From NCBI GenBank assembly GCA_016285355.1, contig JAEEQP010000019.1, positions 1-64,000 of the forward strand: 64,000 nucleotides of DNA, in the 5' to 3' direction. Made by a program: the position numbers and the translations under genes. This document shows positions 17,548 to 26,992 of this stretch, piece after piece. The DNA is from Bacteroidales bacterium (GTDB lineage: Bacteria; Bacteroidota; Bacteroidia; Bacteroidales; F082). The number at the start of each line of letters is the position of its first letter. The first letter of the stretch is position 1. The notes below the pieces were generated by a model. That model did no database searches, was not told the origin of the DNA, and was given only the letters and a program-made list of their open reading frames with translations.

Positions 17548-18024
17548 TTATTTGTTTTTCAAATTATTGTCTGTTAATGTCAATTCTTTTATGCCCACCA
17601 AAGGAGTGATGGGCATTCTATATTCGATTTGGAAACGATAGATTCCTGGGTCGGTAATCAAAAACTGTTTGTTGATGGGAAAATCGAAAGTATAACATCC
17701 GTCTTTCAATTCAGAATTCCAATGACCTTCTTTATCTTTCAGGCTAAACTTGTAGCCCTTGCTGCGATATGGATTGCCCTCATTGGTAAAAACGGTAAAA
17801 ACCATCGAAAAATAGTCGTAAGGATAATCTTCTGTAAAACTGACCCGCATACTCAAATCAAATGTGGTTTCTTCTTTGATCTCAACGTCATTGCGCAAAT
17901 AATCAAAGCGTTCCCACATGGTGTTGAAAAAACTCCGCTGAATCAATGCGGAATTTTTCTCTTGTTGATTACACCCTGTTAGGAACAAACCCAACAATAA
18001 TAATATGAATACACACTTCTTCAT
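17548..18024 (-). CDS. gldH: GldH-like gliding motility / T9SS-associated lipoprotein
   Basis: A 158-aa lipoprotein: signal MKKCVFILLLLGLFLTGC (Cys 18), then a GldH-like beta fold with YPYDYFSMVFTVF, KDKEGHWNS, FPINKQFLITDPGIYRFQIE and the terminal PLVGIKELTLT segment. GldH is required for gliding in flavobacteria and persists in non-gliding Bacteroidales. The frame extends further upstream, but the ATG at 18024 is chosen because it gives a proper lipoprotein signal and follows a good promoter. First gene of the wza-wzc operon, an unexpected pairing. Confidence 0.78.
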   Translation of the reverse strand: MKKCVFILLLLGLFLTGCNQQEKNSALIQRSFFNTMWERFDYLRNDVEIKEETTFDLSMRVSFTEDYPYDYFSMVFTVFTNEGNPYRSKGYKFSLKDKEGHWNSELKDGCYTFDFPINKQFLITDPGIYRFQIEYRMPITPLVGIKELTLTDNNLKNK

Positions 18025-18044
18025 TTTAAGCATAAAAAAGCGTG

Positions 18045-18074
18045 CAAATATACAAAAAAACTGAATCACCACAA
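18045..18074 (-). promoter_or_regulatory. Promoter for gldH-wza-wzc-upxY
   Basis: Minus strand TTG (18074-18072), a 19-bp spacer and TATATTTG (18052-18045), matching the -33/-7 pattern. The -7 box ends 20 bp before the gldH ATG at 18024. Confidence 0.65.
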
Positions 18075-18171
18075 TAATTGGACTGTTTTTCATTTTTTTT
18101 GCGTCAAAAAAGTGTTTTTTCAACCCAAAAAATAGTTCCAAAAAAAACACCCATAAACAAAGAAAAACCTA

Positions 18172-18179
18172 TACCTTTG
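18172..18179 (+). promoter_or_regulatory. -7 promoter element for mrdA-rodA
   Basis: TACCTTTG at 18172-18179 matches TAnnTTTG and lies 18 bp ahead of the mrdA ATG at 18198. It supports that ATG over the in-frame upstream start at 18078, which would place the promoter inside the gene. No clear -33 TTG. Confidence 0.6.
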
Positions 18180-18197
18180 TACACGGCTTTAGATGTC

Positions 18198-20057
18198 ATG
18201 AAAACGAGAAACAACAATCTGTCTTCCAGAAAATTAGTTGTGATGGGTATCTTCATCGCAGTGGGTATATTGTATCTCATCAGATTGTTTTCGCTTCAGG
18301 TCATCGACAAGCACTACAAACAGTTGGCCGACAACAATGCCCTCCGTTTTGTTACACAGTATCCTGCAAGAGGAAAAATTTTCGACCGAAACGGCAATTT
18401 GTTGGTGTTCAACGAGGCCGTCTACGACTTGATGGTCGTTCCAAAACAAGTCATAGAAAGGACGAAAGATACCCTAAACCCATTTGACACATTAGAATTC
18501 TGTCGGCTGCTTGACATAGACAAGACCTCGTTCATCGAAAGGATGAACAAGGCCAAAAAGGAGTCTTATTTGAAGCCTTCTCCTTTCATGACCCAAGTTT
18601 CAAAAGAAAACTACGCGCACATTGCCGAAGTACTTTACAGGTATAACGGTTTCTATTTCCAGACCCGAACCGTCCGTCATTATCCTATGGCCATAGCGGC
18701 ACATACGTTGGGCGACATCGGCGAAATCAGCCAGAACGAACTTGACAAAGACGAAGAAGATTACTACCGCCAGGGCGATTATGTCGGCAAGTCGGGCATT
18801 GAAAAGTCGTACGAGAAAGAACTGCGTGGCGTGAAGGGCTTGAAAGTGATGATGGTGGATGTGCATAACCGAGAAATGGGCAGTTTCATGGATGGTGAAC
18901 TCGACAAAGACCCTGTCGCGGGAAAAGACATCTATCTCGGCATGGATGCTGAACTGCAAGCCTACGGCGAGCGTTTGATGCAAGGCAAAATTGGCTCCAT
19001 CGTGGCCGTGGAACCCTCAACGGGGCAAATTTTAGCTTTCGTCTCAAGCCCCACCTACGACCCCAATCTGTTGGTTGGACGCGAACGTGGAAAAAACTAC
19101 AACGAACTCCAGAAAGACCCGATGAAACCTCTGATTAACAGAGCTATCAGCGGAACTTATCCTCCCGGGTCAACCTTCAAAACCGTTGTTGGACTCATTG
19201 CTATGCAAAGCGGCACCATTACTCCTGCCACACCTTTCCATTGCTCAGGTCCTGCCTCACTGCCCATCAAATGCACTCACTCCCATGGAAGCAGCCCCGA
19301 TTTTGCCAACGCCATCATGAATTCGTGCAATCCTTATTTCTATGAGGCTTTCAAGGCGACCATAAACAACCCGAAGTTCGGGAACATGAAAAACGGCTAT
19401 CAGTATTGGAAAGACATGACCTACAAGATGGGTCTTGGCCGCAAGTTCAACACTGACATTCCTTACGAACGCTCGGGCAACATCCCGTCTCGCGAATACT
19501 ACGACCGGATGTATAACGGACAATGGAACTCCGTGACTATCCGTTCATTAGGTATCGGTCAAGGTGAAGTGTTGGTCACGCCTTTGCAATTGGCCAATAT
19601 CGCCGCCATGATTGCCAACGAAGGCTACTATTATCCGCCACATCTCATCAAATGCTTCGGCGACACCACAGCCATCCCCGAAGTGATGACCACCCGCGTC
19701 GACCCCGGCATTGACCCTCGCCATGTCAGAGTGATGAAAGCTGGTCTGCGCACTGTGTTCAGTGGCCCCGCAGGCACAGCACGACGTTATGAAATGAAAG
19801 ACATCGCCCAATGTGGAAAAACCGGCACCGCCCAAAACCCGCATGGAAATTATCACTCCAACTTCATTGCCTTTGCGCCCGCGGAAAACCCGAAAATCGC
19901 CTTGGCTGTCATCATCGAAAACGGCGGTTACGGTGCCACTTGGGCAGCTCCCATCGCCAGCTTGATGATTGAAAAATACATCCGAGGCTATACCACACGC
20001 GAAGACTTGGAACAACGCATGATGGAAGGCAGAATCTCATACAAGAACGAAAGATGA
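18198..20057 (+). CDS. mrdA: Penicillin-binding protein 2 (elongasome transpeptidase)
   Basis: A 619-aa class B PBP. One N-terminal membrane helix (LVVMGIFIAVGILYLIRLF), a PBP dimerisation domain (about 50-240) and a transpeptidase domain with the three active-site motifs: STFK (nucleophile Ser about 325), SCN and KTGTAQ. Cross-links peptidoglycan during side-wall growth with RodA, whose gene overlaps the 3' end by 4 bp. The start is set by the promoter at 18172 and by the position of the membrane helix. Confidence 0.93.
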   Translation: MKTRNNNLSSRKLVVMGIFIAVGILYLIRLFSLQVIDKHYKQLADNNALRFVTQYPARGKIFDRNGNLLVFNEAVYDLMVVPKQVIERTKDTLNPFDTLEFCRLLDIDKTSFIERMNKAKKESYLKPSPFMTQVSKENYAHIAEVLYRYNGFYFQTRTVRHYPMAIAAHTLGDIGEISQNELDKDEEDYYRQGDYVGKSGIEKSYEKELRGVKGLKVMMVDVHNREMGSFMDGELDKDPVAGKDIYLGMDAELQAYGERLMQGKIGSIVAVEPSTGQILAFVSSPTYDPNLLVGRERGKNYNELQKDPMKPLINRAISGTYPPGSTFKTVVGLIAMQSGTITPATPFHCSGPASLPIKCTHSHGSSPDFANAIMNSCNPYFYEAFKATINNPKFGNMKNGYQYWKDMTYKMGLGRKFNTDIPYERSGNIPSREYYDRMYNGQWNSVTIRSLGIGQGEVLVTPLQLANIAAMIANEGYYYPPHLIKCFGDTTAIPEVMTTRVDPGIDPRHVRVMKAGLRTVFSGPAGTARRYEMKDIAQCGKTGTAQNPHGNYHSNFIAFAPAENPKIALAVIIENGGYGATWAAPIASLMIEKYIRGYTTREDLEQRMMEGRISYKNER

Positions 20058-21322
20058 ACGAAAGAAACAGTATCATAGGAAAAGTCGACTGGGTGACCAT
20101 ACTTATCTATTTGGCATTGGTGCTGATAGGTTGGTTCAGCATTTTCTCGGCCCGATACAATGAAGCACACCCCAGCATCTTCGACCTGTCGCAAGTCTAT
20201 GGAAAACAGTTGATTTGGATTGGTGCCGCGCTCTTTATGGGCTTTGTCATATTGCTTATCGATGCCAAGTTTTTCAACGCTTTCGCATTTTGGATTTATA
20301 TCGCTGTATTAGCCGCACTATTCATGGTGCTGGTCTATGGCAAAGCCACCAAAGGTGCCACCTCCTGGATTGAGTTCGGTCCTGTCAAATTCCAGCCTTC
20401 CGAGTTTGCAAAAATGGCGACGGCATTAGCAGTAGCCAGTTATCTCGGCAGATTAGACGTCGACCTCCAAAAGCGTAAGGATCAAATCTTTGCTATTAGT
20501 CTCGTCCTTATCCCGATGGCTCTTGTGTTACTTCAGAATGATACTGGGTCGGCTATCGTTTTTGTCTCATTTATTTTCATTTTTTACCGCGAAGGTCTCT
20601 CTGGAGCAGGGTTAGTAATGGTAGCTGGCGTAGTTGCCGTAATTTTGTTCGTTCTCACCTTGATTTGGTCGCAAAAAATCATGTATCTCATCCTCGGCGG
20701 CTTGCTCATACTCACCTTGACTTACTATCTGATTACCAAGAAGAAAGGCCTTGTCCAGATGCTGGCTGTCTTCGCATGCATGTTTGTGTTTGTCTTTTCG
20801 GTTGACTATGCCTTCAACAAGGTGCTTCAAGAGCATCAACAGAACCGCATCTTGGTGCTTTTGGGTCAACTTGATGATCCAAAAGGTGTAGGATACAATG
20901 TACACCAATCAAAGATTGCCATCGGCTCCGGTGGGTTAACAGGTAAAGGTTTCTTGCAAGGCACGCAGACCAAATATGACTTTGTCCCTGAGCAACATAC
21001 CGATTTCATTTTCTGCACTATAGGTGAAGAAGGTGGTTTTCTTGGCACCGCTACCGTGGTGCTACTTTATGTGGCTTTGTTGGTTCGACTCATCATCCTC
21101 GCCGAACGACAACGATCTACCTTTAGCCGCGTGTACGGATACGGTGTCGCGGGAATCCTTTTCGTCCACGTGGCCATCAACATCGGCATGACAATTGGAT
21201 TAGTTCCAGTCATCGGCATTCCCCTACCCTTCCTGAGTTACGGCGGCTCAAGTATGCTGGCTTTCACCATGATGTTAGCCATCTTCGTGAAACAGGATGC
21301 CTATCGGTTGAATGTATTATAA
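20054..21322 (+). CDS. rodA: RodA, SEDS peptidoglycan glycosyltransferase
   Basis: A 422-aa polytopic membrane protein of the SEDS family (FtsW/RodA/SpoVE), which polymerises lipid II with PBP2. Family hallmarks are ATSWIEFGPVKFQPSEFAKM, NDTGSAIVFVSF, EEGGFLGTATVVLLY and the C-terminal PVIGIPLPFLSYGGSSML. It overlaps mrdA by 4 bp (ATGA). The distinctive length of the internal loop and the pairing with PBP2 favour RodA over FtsW. Confidence 0.93.
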   Translation: MNERNSIIGKVDWVTILIYLALVLIGWFSIFSARYNEAHPSIFDLSQVYGKQLIWIGAALFMGFVILLIDAKFFNAFAFWIYIAVLAALFMVLVYGKATKGATSWIEFGPVKFQPSEFAKMATALAVASYLGRLDVDLQKRKDQIFAISLVLIPMALVLLQNDTGSAIVFVSFIFIFYREGLSGAGLVMVAGVVAVILFVLTLIWSQKIMYLILGGLLILTLTYYLITKKKGLVQMLAVFACMFVFVFSVDYAFNKVLQEHQQNRILVLLGQLDDPKGVGYNVHQSKIAIGSGGLTGKGFLQGTQTKYDFVPEQHTDFIFCTIGEEGGFLGTATVVLLYVALLVRLIILAERQRSTFSRVYGYGVAGILFVHVAINIGMTIGLVPVIGIPLPFLSYGGSSMLAFTMMLAIFVKQDAYRLNVL

Positions 21323-21814
21323 CACCTTGTAATACAGATTCCTCACCAAGCCACCATATTTTTCCTCCGTCTTGGCGTAGACATAGCCTTCCTTCAGGAA
21401 ATTGTTGATGCTGAAGTCATTATTGGGCGCAACAGTGGTGCAAAGCAGGTTAAAACCTCTCGTAATGGCAATTTTTTCCACCTCACGGATAAGCTTTCTT
21501 TGCAAGCCTAAACCTCGATAACCCTCACGCACAAGAAACAGCTTTTGGTTTGCGGATTTATACTCGCCTTGCAAACCCAAATCATGGAAATGGTCTTCCT
21601 CAATGCATTGCGGCACATAGAGCATTCCTATGGCTACCAATAAGTTACCATCCCAAATGCCCAAAGTCACGTTGGGCTCTTCCAAACAAGAAGCAATCAT
21701 TTCGGGCGAATTATGGCGTAACACCGTCTTGTCAGGCAAAGCGGCATAAATCGTCTCATTCAGGTCCATGACGGCTTGTAAATCAGAGGGTTGGCATTGA
21801 CGAAGCTCCATCAT
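21317..21814 (-). CDS. GNAT family N-acetyltransferase
   Basis: A 165-aa GCN5-related acetyltransferase. The acetyl-CoA pyrophosphate loop is EGYRGLGLQRKLI (family Q/RxxGxG/A), followed by the beta5-alpha4 segment TTVAPNNDFSINNFLKEGYVY. Substrate unknown. Its start overlaps the ade stop by 4 bp (21811-21814), so it is expressed with adenine deaminase. It overlaps the rodA 3' end convergently by 6 bp. Confidence 0.8.
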   Translation of the reverse strand: MMELRQCQPSDLQAVMDLNETIYAALPDKTVLRHNSPEMIASCLEEPNVTLGIWDGNLLVAIGMLYVPQCIEEDHFHDLGLQGEYKSANQKLFLVREGYRGLGLQRKLIREVEKIAITRGFNLLCTTVAPNNDFSINNFLKEGYVYAKTEEKYGGLVRNLYYKVL

Positions 21815-23445
21815 TCCTTGTAAATTGAAGTGACAGCAAATTTCGTGACATCAAACAACCCTTGGTCGCTGAGCTTTATCTCAGGAATGACGACCAACGC
21901 CATGAAAGCCAAGGTCATAAAGGGTGCATAAAGTGTTGAACCCAAGCGTTTTGCCAAGGCATCGACATTCTGATAGGCAGCGGCCACCTCGTAACCGTCT
22001 TCATTGCTCATCAATCCAGCCACGGGCAAAGGCACGGCCACCATCTCTGTACCGCAATAGGCCGTCACGCCGCCTTTATGTTCAATAAGCAGGTTGACTG
22101 CATGAAGGATATCGCTGTCCGTGGCACCCACTGCCACGATATTATGGCTGTCATGGGCTACACTCGAAGCCAACGCACCGCGCCGCAGCCCAAAGCCCTT
22201 GATGAAAGCCACCGCAGGCTTGGTCGGTTGGTAGCGATTGACGACCACAATTTTCAGAACATCACGTTCCACATCGCTGACAATGCCGCCATCCACCACT
22301 TTAGGTTCTGCCGTAAAACACTTGGTAATCAACATGCCATCCATGCATCCTATCACCTTTATTTTCTTACCTTTATCGGGAACGAAGATGTCTTCCGCTT
22401 TGATGAAATTCGCTTTGAAAATGTTTGGGGTCGCGACTTCCTTGTAACGAATGTTCGACACACCGTTTTCAGCCACTAGTACACCTTTAATATATGTCTG
22501 TTTGGCAACAGGATGGTTCAAGTCATCCACCACGATAAAGTCGGCATCGTCTCCCAATCGTAGCATTCCAACGTTGAGTTTGTAATGCTTCACGGCATTG
22601 AGCGAGGCAGCTTTCAGCACATCCATCACATTGTATCCCAAAGAAATAGCTCTTCTCACCAACACATCAATATGGCCATCATCCAACTCATCAGGATGTT
22701 TGTCGTCGGAGCAGAACATCAGTTTGTCGGGATGGGTGGCCATTAGCGGAATCAATGCCTCAAAGTTTCTGGCTGCGCTGCCTTCGCGGATGAGGATTTT
22801 CATGCCAAGGCTGATTTTCTCCAAAGCATCCGCCAAGCTGAAGCATTCATGGTCGGTGGTGATGCCCGCGTTCACATATTTCAGCAAATCGTTACCTGTC
22901 ACCTCGGGCGCATGGCCATCAATAGGCTTGCCGTAATGTCGGGCTGCGGCGATTTTTCTGAGGATTTCTGGGTCTTCATGGATGACTCCGGGATAGTTCA
23001 TCATTTCGGAGAGGTAATAGATGTTTGGCGAAGCCATCAACTCTTCTATGTCATCGGCATCGAGTGTGGAACCTGAAGTCTCAAATGCCGTGGAAGGCAC
23101 ACAACTCGGAGCGCCAAAGAAGAATTTGAACGGCACCTTTTTGCCATTGGCTATCATATAACGGACTCCTTCCTTGCCGAGCACATTGGCGATTTCGTGT
23201 GGGTCGCTGACGGTGGCCACCGTGCCATGACAGGTTGCCAAACGGGCAAACTCCGACGGCACCAGCATGGAGCTTTCGATATGCACATGCGCATCAACAA
23301 AGCCCGGCATGATGTACTGCGTGTTGCCAACTGGCTGCTCCTCTATCTTGGTGATTTTGCCGTTCTCGACGACAACAACGCCCGAAAAAATCCTCGAGTT
23401 GACGAGGTCGACAATCTGACCTCCAATGGTGAAACTGTTATTCAT
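21811..23445 (-). CDS. ade: Adenine deaminase
   Basis: A 544-aa amidohydrolase of the Ade family, converting adenine to hypoxanthine and ammonia in purine salvage. Metal-binding motifs are visible: MPGFVDAHVHIESSM, CHGTVATVSDPHEIANV, IDGHAPEVTG and FCSDDKHPDEL. The C-terminal Ade domain includes VGATDSDILHAVNLL. Length is typical (540-600 aa). Preceded by a TAACTTTG promoter element; first gene of a two-gene unit with the GNAT protein. Confidence 0.93.
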   Translation of the reverse strand: MNNSFTIGGQIVDLVNSRIFSGVVVVENGKITKIEEQPVGNTQYIMPGFVDAHVHIESSMLVPSEFARLATCHGTVATVSDPHEIANVLGKEGVRYMIANGKKVPFKFFFGAPSCVPSTAFETSGSTLDADDIEELMASPNIYYLSEMMNYPGVIHEDPEILRKIAAARHYGKPIDGHAPEVTGNDLLKYVNAGITTDHECFSLADALEKISLGMKILIREGSAARNFEALIPLMATHPDKLMFCSDDKHPDELDDGHIDVLVRRAISLGYNVMDVLKAASLNAVKHYKLNVGMLRLGDDADFIVVDDLNHPVAKQTYIKGVLVAENGVSNIRYKEVATPNIFKANFIKAEDIFVPDKGKKIKVIGCMDGMLITKCFTAEPKVVDGGIVSDVERDVLKIVVVNRYQPTKPAVAFIKGFGLRRGALASSVAHDSHNIVAVGATDSDILHAVNLLIEHKGGVTAYCGTEMVAVPLPVAGLMSNEDGYEVAAAYQNVDALAKRLGSTLYAPFMTLAFMALVVIPEIKLSDQGLFDVTKFAVTSIYKE

Positions 23446-23461
23446 GGATGCAATTTTGGGG

Positions 23462-23469
23462 CAAAGTTA
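23462..23469 (-). promoter_or_regulatory. -7 promoter element for ade
   Basis: Minus-strand TAACTTTG (23469-23462) fits TAnnTTTG, 16 bp ahead of the ade ATG at 23445. Confidence 0.6.
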
Positions 23470-23529
23470 CGGAATCCATTTCATATTCATCAAACTTGGT
23501 GGAAATATTGGTTGTTTTCCGCATTAAGA

Positions 23530-23565
23530 ACAAAAAGCGGACTTGACAAATGCCAAATCCGCTTT
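23530..23565 (-). terminator. Rho-independent terminator ending the 34-kb polysaccharide operon
   Basis: Minus strand: stem AAAGCGGA (23565-23558) with TCCGCTTT (23541-23534), extended by partial pairing of TTTGG with CAAGT, followed by T residues (complement of the A-run 23532-23536). It lies 24 bp past the pnuC stop, and no comparable hairpin was noticed inside the operon. Confidence 0.75.
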
Positions 23566-23588
23566 CTGCTATTATTGTGGTTATAAAA

Positions 23589-24164
23589 TCAAGTCGTCTC
23601 CATCATCTTCCTCCACTTGACATAGCCAAATACCGCGATGATGACATACAAGGCATAAAGGCTGGCTTTGAAAGGAATATCTTTGTAGAAATAGAGTGCA
23701 CAAGTAACCACATCGACCACAATCCAGACAAACCACTGCTCAAGGTATTTACGCGCCAGAGCCCAAATGCCTACAATGCTCAAGGCGGTGGTGAAGGCAT
23801 CGGCCACAGGGACATTGGAGTTGGTGAAACGACTGAGGATGAAATAGATGCAAGCCCAAATAACCAATCCTGCACCAAGCCAAACAAAAGCCATTTTTTT
23901 AGGCATGTGGCGTATAGGAAGGTCGGCAACCTTTTGATCATGTCGCATCCAGGCAATGAAACCGTAGACGGTCATGGCCAGATAATAAAACTCCATGCCG
24001 CAATCGGCATAAAGACCTTTCTGATAATACAAAACAATGCCCAACGACTGCATCACGAAGCCAACGACCCACATCCATACGCTGGCCTTGTATTCCAAGA
24101 GAATATAAGCCAAGCCTAAGGCCGTGGTGGTGATATCGAGCCAATGGGCTGCAAAAAAAGACAT
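23589..24164 (-). CDS. pnuC: PnuC-family nicotinamide riboside/NMN transporter
   Basis: A 191-aa membrane protein of the PnuC family, which takes up nicotinamide riboside (facilitated, trapped by phosphorylation). Six to seven hydrophobic helices are evident; the family motif region reads MWVVGFVMQSLGIVLYYQ and YYLAMTVYGFIAW, with EQWFVWIVVDVVTCALYFYK near the end matching the conserved W..W...D. Last gene of the long minus-strand run, 5 bp downstream of the WecA-like gene. A short degenerate copy of its central segment occurs at 50150-50240. Confidence 0.88.
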   Translation of the reverse strand: MSFFAAHWLDITTTALGLAYILLEYKASVWMWVVGFVMQSLGIVLYYQKGLYADCGMEFYYLAMTVYGFIAWMRHDQKVADLPIRHMPKKMAFVWLGAGLVIWACIYFILSRFTNSNVPVADAFTTALSIVGIWALARKYLEQWFVWIVVDVVTCALYFYKDIPFKASLYALYVIIAVFGYVKWRKMMETT

Positions 24165-24169
24165 AAGGG

Positions 24170-25327
24170 TTATTTATTCTTCAGCATTTTACGTTCTTCA
24201 TCGGTCAATTCCTCGTATTCATCCATACTTATGCCGTACATTTCTTTTACCTTTCTGGCAATACGCTTGCGGCGTCCCAACATCCAATACAAGCCGAAAC
24301 ACACGGCAATACTTGCAACGACAGTACCATAGAGTTGCCATTGCATAGGCAAATAAGACCTTGAAAATATTGCAAAAACTAAAATTATCAGCATGTTGAG
24401 CATGATTTCCAACAAAGAAGCTTCCAGATGATGGAATCCATAATCGATAAAGGCGTGATGCAAGTGTGTCTTGTCGGGATAAAACGGTGATTCTCCCCGA
24501 CTAATCCTACCCAGCATCACTCTTACGGTATCGCAAACTGGAACAGCCAACACAGCATACGCATAACCAATCATACAAATACCATTATTTTCCATTTTTT
24601 CAGTGCAAACCGAATCCTTCGTAAGCATGGCCATCACCATGTCGCACAATGCGATGCCCAACATCATGGTACCCGCATCACCAATGAACATTTTCGACCT
24701 TTTTCCAAACACGTTCATGACAAAGAAAGGAATAAGTGCTCCAATGATCGAAACCCCCAATGCCGCACGGATAAAATCATGTCCCCTAAAAAACATCCAT
24801 GAATAAAAGCCAAAAGCCATGATGCAAATGCCCGATGATAGGCCGTCGATGCCGTCAATCATATTGATGGCATTGATGATACCAACGCAACCGATAATGG
24901 TAAGAGGCCATGCCACCCAAGGCGAAATGTAATGTCTGCCCCATAGGCCGTGAAGGTCGTTAATAGGATAATTGTTACCAAGTGCCAAAGCGGTCACAAT
25001 CAGAATTTCCAAAACCAACCGCAAGCCTGGCGGAACCTTCCTTAAATCGTCCCAAGCACCAATAATCAACATCATTAGCATGGCAAGTTGTATCGGAACA
25101 ATAGACAAACAGTCATACATGAACCAATAACACAAGGAGCCTGCCATAGCCCCAATAAACACGACAAATCCTCCCATCACCGGAACAGGATGTCTTTGCA
25201 ATTTCCTTGCTTCAGGATTGTCAAAAAAGTGATGCTTTTTGGCATAACTCAGCACAGGCTGATGCACTAATGAAGCAACAACAAGAGAAATCAAAAAAAC
25301 AGCTACAATAAAATAAATGTCATGCAT
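24170..25327 (-). CDS. WecA/MraY-family undecaprenyl-phosphate sugar-1-phosphate transferase
   Basis: A 385-aa polytopic enzyme that starts repeat-unit assembly by moving a HexNAc-1-phosphate from a UDP-sugar to undecaprenyl phosphate. Signature pieces: INAINMIDGIDGLSSG, FIGDAGTMMLG and the cytoplasmic HLHHAF histidine motif, with about ten membrane segments and a charged C-terminal tail. Likely initiating transferase for the polymer of this locus. It stands at the distal (3') end of the operon with only pnuC after it. Confidence 0.9.
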   Translation of the reverse strand: MHDIYFIVAVFLISLVVASLVHQPVLSYAKKHHFFDNPEARKLQRHPVPVMGGFVVFIGAMAGSLCYWFMYDCLSIVPIQLAMLMMLIIGAWDDLRKVPPGLRLVLEILIVTALALGNNYPINDLHGLWGRHYISPWVAWPLTIIGCVGIINAINMIDGIDGLSSGICIMAFGFYSWMFFRGHDFIRAALGVSIIGALIPFFVMNVFGKRSKMFIGDAGTMMLGIALCDMVMAMLTKDSVCTEKMENNGICMIGYAYAVLAVPVCDTVRVMLGRISRGESPFYPDKTHLHHAFIDYGFHHLEASLLEIMLNMLIILVFAIFSRSYLPMQWQLYGTVVASIAVCFGLYWMLGRRKRIARKVKEMYGISMDEYEELTDEERKMLKNK

Positions 25328-25382
25328 ATTGAAAAATAATATTAAAAACCTAAAAAATGACTTTTTTAAACTATTGCTTGGT

Positions 25383-26231
25383 TCACAATGAGATTCTTTG
25401 AGCCGAAGACCAGTCTAACATACGGTTTGCCGTTTCAATGTCGACAAACTGAAAATCAGACAACCAATGTCGCAGTTTTTGTTCTGCACCTTTCAGTCCT
25501 ACATATGACCGAAACTTGCGCACAGCCGAGAGGCTCTTGATCATGGGCTGTCCTGGATCCAAGTCACGAGGATGGATGTAACTCAGCAAATAATCGTCGG
25601 ATTCCTTGGTCCATTTCTTAATAAGCGGATAAGGGAACAGACGAAAATAACCTCCTCCGGAAAACATGATGTGTTTGCCTGCTATCGTCTTGAATCCTAC
25701 GGGAAATTCCTTCATTTGTACACCATGATATTCGATAATTCCTGGTGCGGCTTTCGGATAGGAGGGCATGCCGCCATGGATATGGGCCGCAGGAAACACC
25801 GAACAATCGTATTTTATTCCCAAATCGGATAGAATTTCGAAAGCCCAAGCTTCTGATTCACGGATGCTAAACCCTGGTGCACGGAAACATTCCACTTTCT
25901 TCCCTGTGATGTCTTCCAGCATTTTTGTCCCTTCCTCTACATCAACCTTAAACTCTTGGGGCGTTTGTTGCCAAACCAACTGATGATTCATCGTATGGCA
26001 ACCGATTTGGTATTTCTCGGAAATCCTTCTGACCAAATCAGGATAGGTTTTGGCAATCCAGCCGACGATGAAGAACGTACCCTTGGTGTGGGTGTCCTCC
26101 AGTACCTGGAACAAACGTTCCACATTATCATATATGCGCACCTCATAGTTCTTCCACTCGTTTTCGGTGCGGGTGGCATCACAGTCTAGGATGTGGAACC
26201 ATTCTTCTATATCGAAGGTGAGGATATTCAT
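25383..26231 (-). CDS. Polysaccharide deacetylase, DUF3473 (exosortase-type EPS) family
   Basis: A 282-aa NodB-fold enzyme. The start MNILTFDIEEWFHILD is the classic opening of the DUF3473/XrtA-associated deacetylases; the NodB motifs are FDIEEW (catalytic Asp), CHTMNHQ (metal His) and RAPGFSI. The C-terminal DUF3473-like part includes GGGYFRLFPYPLIKKW and YIHPRDLDPGQP. Predicted to remove N-acetyl groups from a polymer or lipid-linked sugar. The ATG at 26231 is chosen because it overlaps the stop of the preceding gene by one base (TAATG); longer in-frame starts run deep into that gene. Confidence 0.87.
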   Translation of the reverse strand: MNILTFDIEEWFHILDCDATRTENEWKNYEVRIYDNVERLFQVLEDTHTKGTFFIVGWIAKTYPDLVRRISEKYQIGCHTMNHQLVWQQTPQEFKVDVEEGTKMLEDITGKKVECFRAPGFSIRESEAWAFEILSDLGIKYDCSVFPAAHIHGGMPSYPKAAPGIIEYHGVQMKEFPVGFKTIAGKHIMFSGGGYFRLFPYPLIKKWTKESDDYLLSYIHPRDLDPGQPMIKSLSAVRKFRSYVGLKGAEQKLRHWLSDFQFVDIETANRMLDWSSAQRISL

Positions 26232-26989
26232 TATTCGTAATACTTTTTCCCGACCAGTCTGCTCCAAAGAATGGAACAATAGTACGACAGGAGCACAAAA
26301 GTTTTTTTGATATACCACCAAAGCAATTGCGGCTTGCTTTTACGTCCAATATACATACCGCCCACACCCATCTTCTTGGCCCATTCAGGGGCATCCTTCA
26401 CCTTTCCAATGGAGATTCTGAAAGCTCTACCTACACCTATCATGACGACATGGGGAAGATACGCACACAACTCTTGGTTGAATACATCTTGTTTGGGGGC
26501 CGTCATGGCGGTCCAAATCACATTGGCACCACTTTCTTCAACCATTTTTGCAATGCCTGCATAGTCAAACTCGTTCACCTCAACAAAAGGCAACGAATAC
26601 GTACCCACAATCCCTGCATCTCTGTAAGTGGTGACAATCTCATCCAACACATCTTGTGTGTCACCTAACAGAAAATGTTTCAACTGTGGGTTAGGATTGG
26701 ACATCATCTTCATGAAAGTAGAAGGACCTGAAGTACATTTCACTTCTTTCAATCCCCACATTCTTCCGCACCAGCTCAACGGTCTTCCGTCAGGCCAGTT
26801 CATAAAGGAATCCTTCATCAGCTGATTGTATTCAGGATGCTCTCCCGCATATTGAATCATGCGCATGTTACTGACGCAAATGTATCCACCTTGGCCATTC
26901 AAAGCAGCTTCGGTCACTCTCGCGATAGCATCCTCAGGATTAGTACGCGAAATGAAGGTTTTTCCAACTCTATACTTTGTCGTATCCAT
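26231..26989 (-). CDS. WecG/TagA/CpsF-family glycosyltransferase (GT26)
   Basis: A 252-aa glycosyltransferase of family GT26, whose members add ManNAc or ManNAcA to the lipid-linked first sugar. Conserved positions: NMRMIQYAGEHPEYN, WPDGRPLSWCGRMWG, LLGDTQDVLDEI and GVGRAFRISIGKVKDAPEWAKK. Fits the second step after the WecA-like transferase encoded nearby. It lies 3 bp after the ATP-grasp gene and shares a base with the deacetylase start. Exact sugar not determinable. Confidence 0.87.
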   Translation of the reverse strand: MDTTKYRVGKTFISRTNPEDAIARVTEAALNGQGGYICVSNMRMIQYAGEHPEYNQLMKDSFMNWPDGRPLSWCGRMWGLKEVKCTSGPSTFMKMMSNPNPQLKHFLLGDTQDVLDEIVTTYRDAGIVGTYSLPFVEVNEFDYAGIAKMVEESGANVIWTAMTAPKQDVFNQELCAYLPHVVMIGVGRAFRISIGKVKDAPEWAKKMGVGGMYIGRKSKPQLLWWYIKKTFVLLSYYCSILWSRLVGKKYYE

Positions 26990-26992
26990 AGC

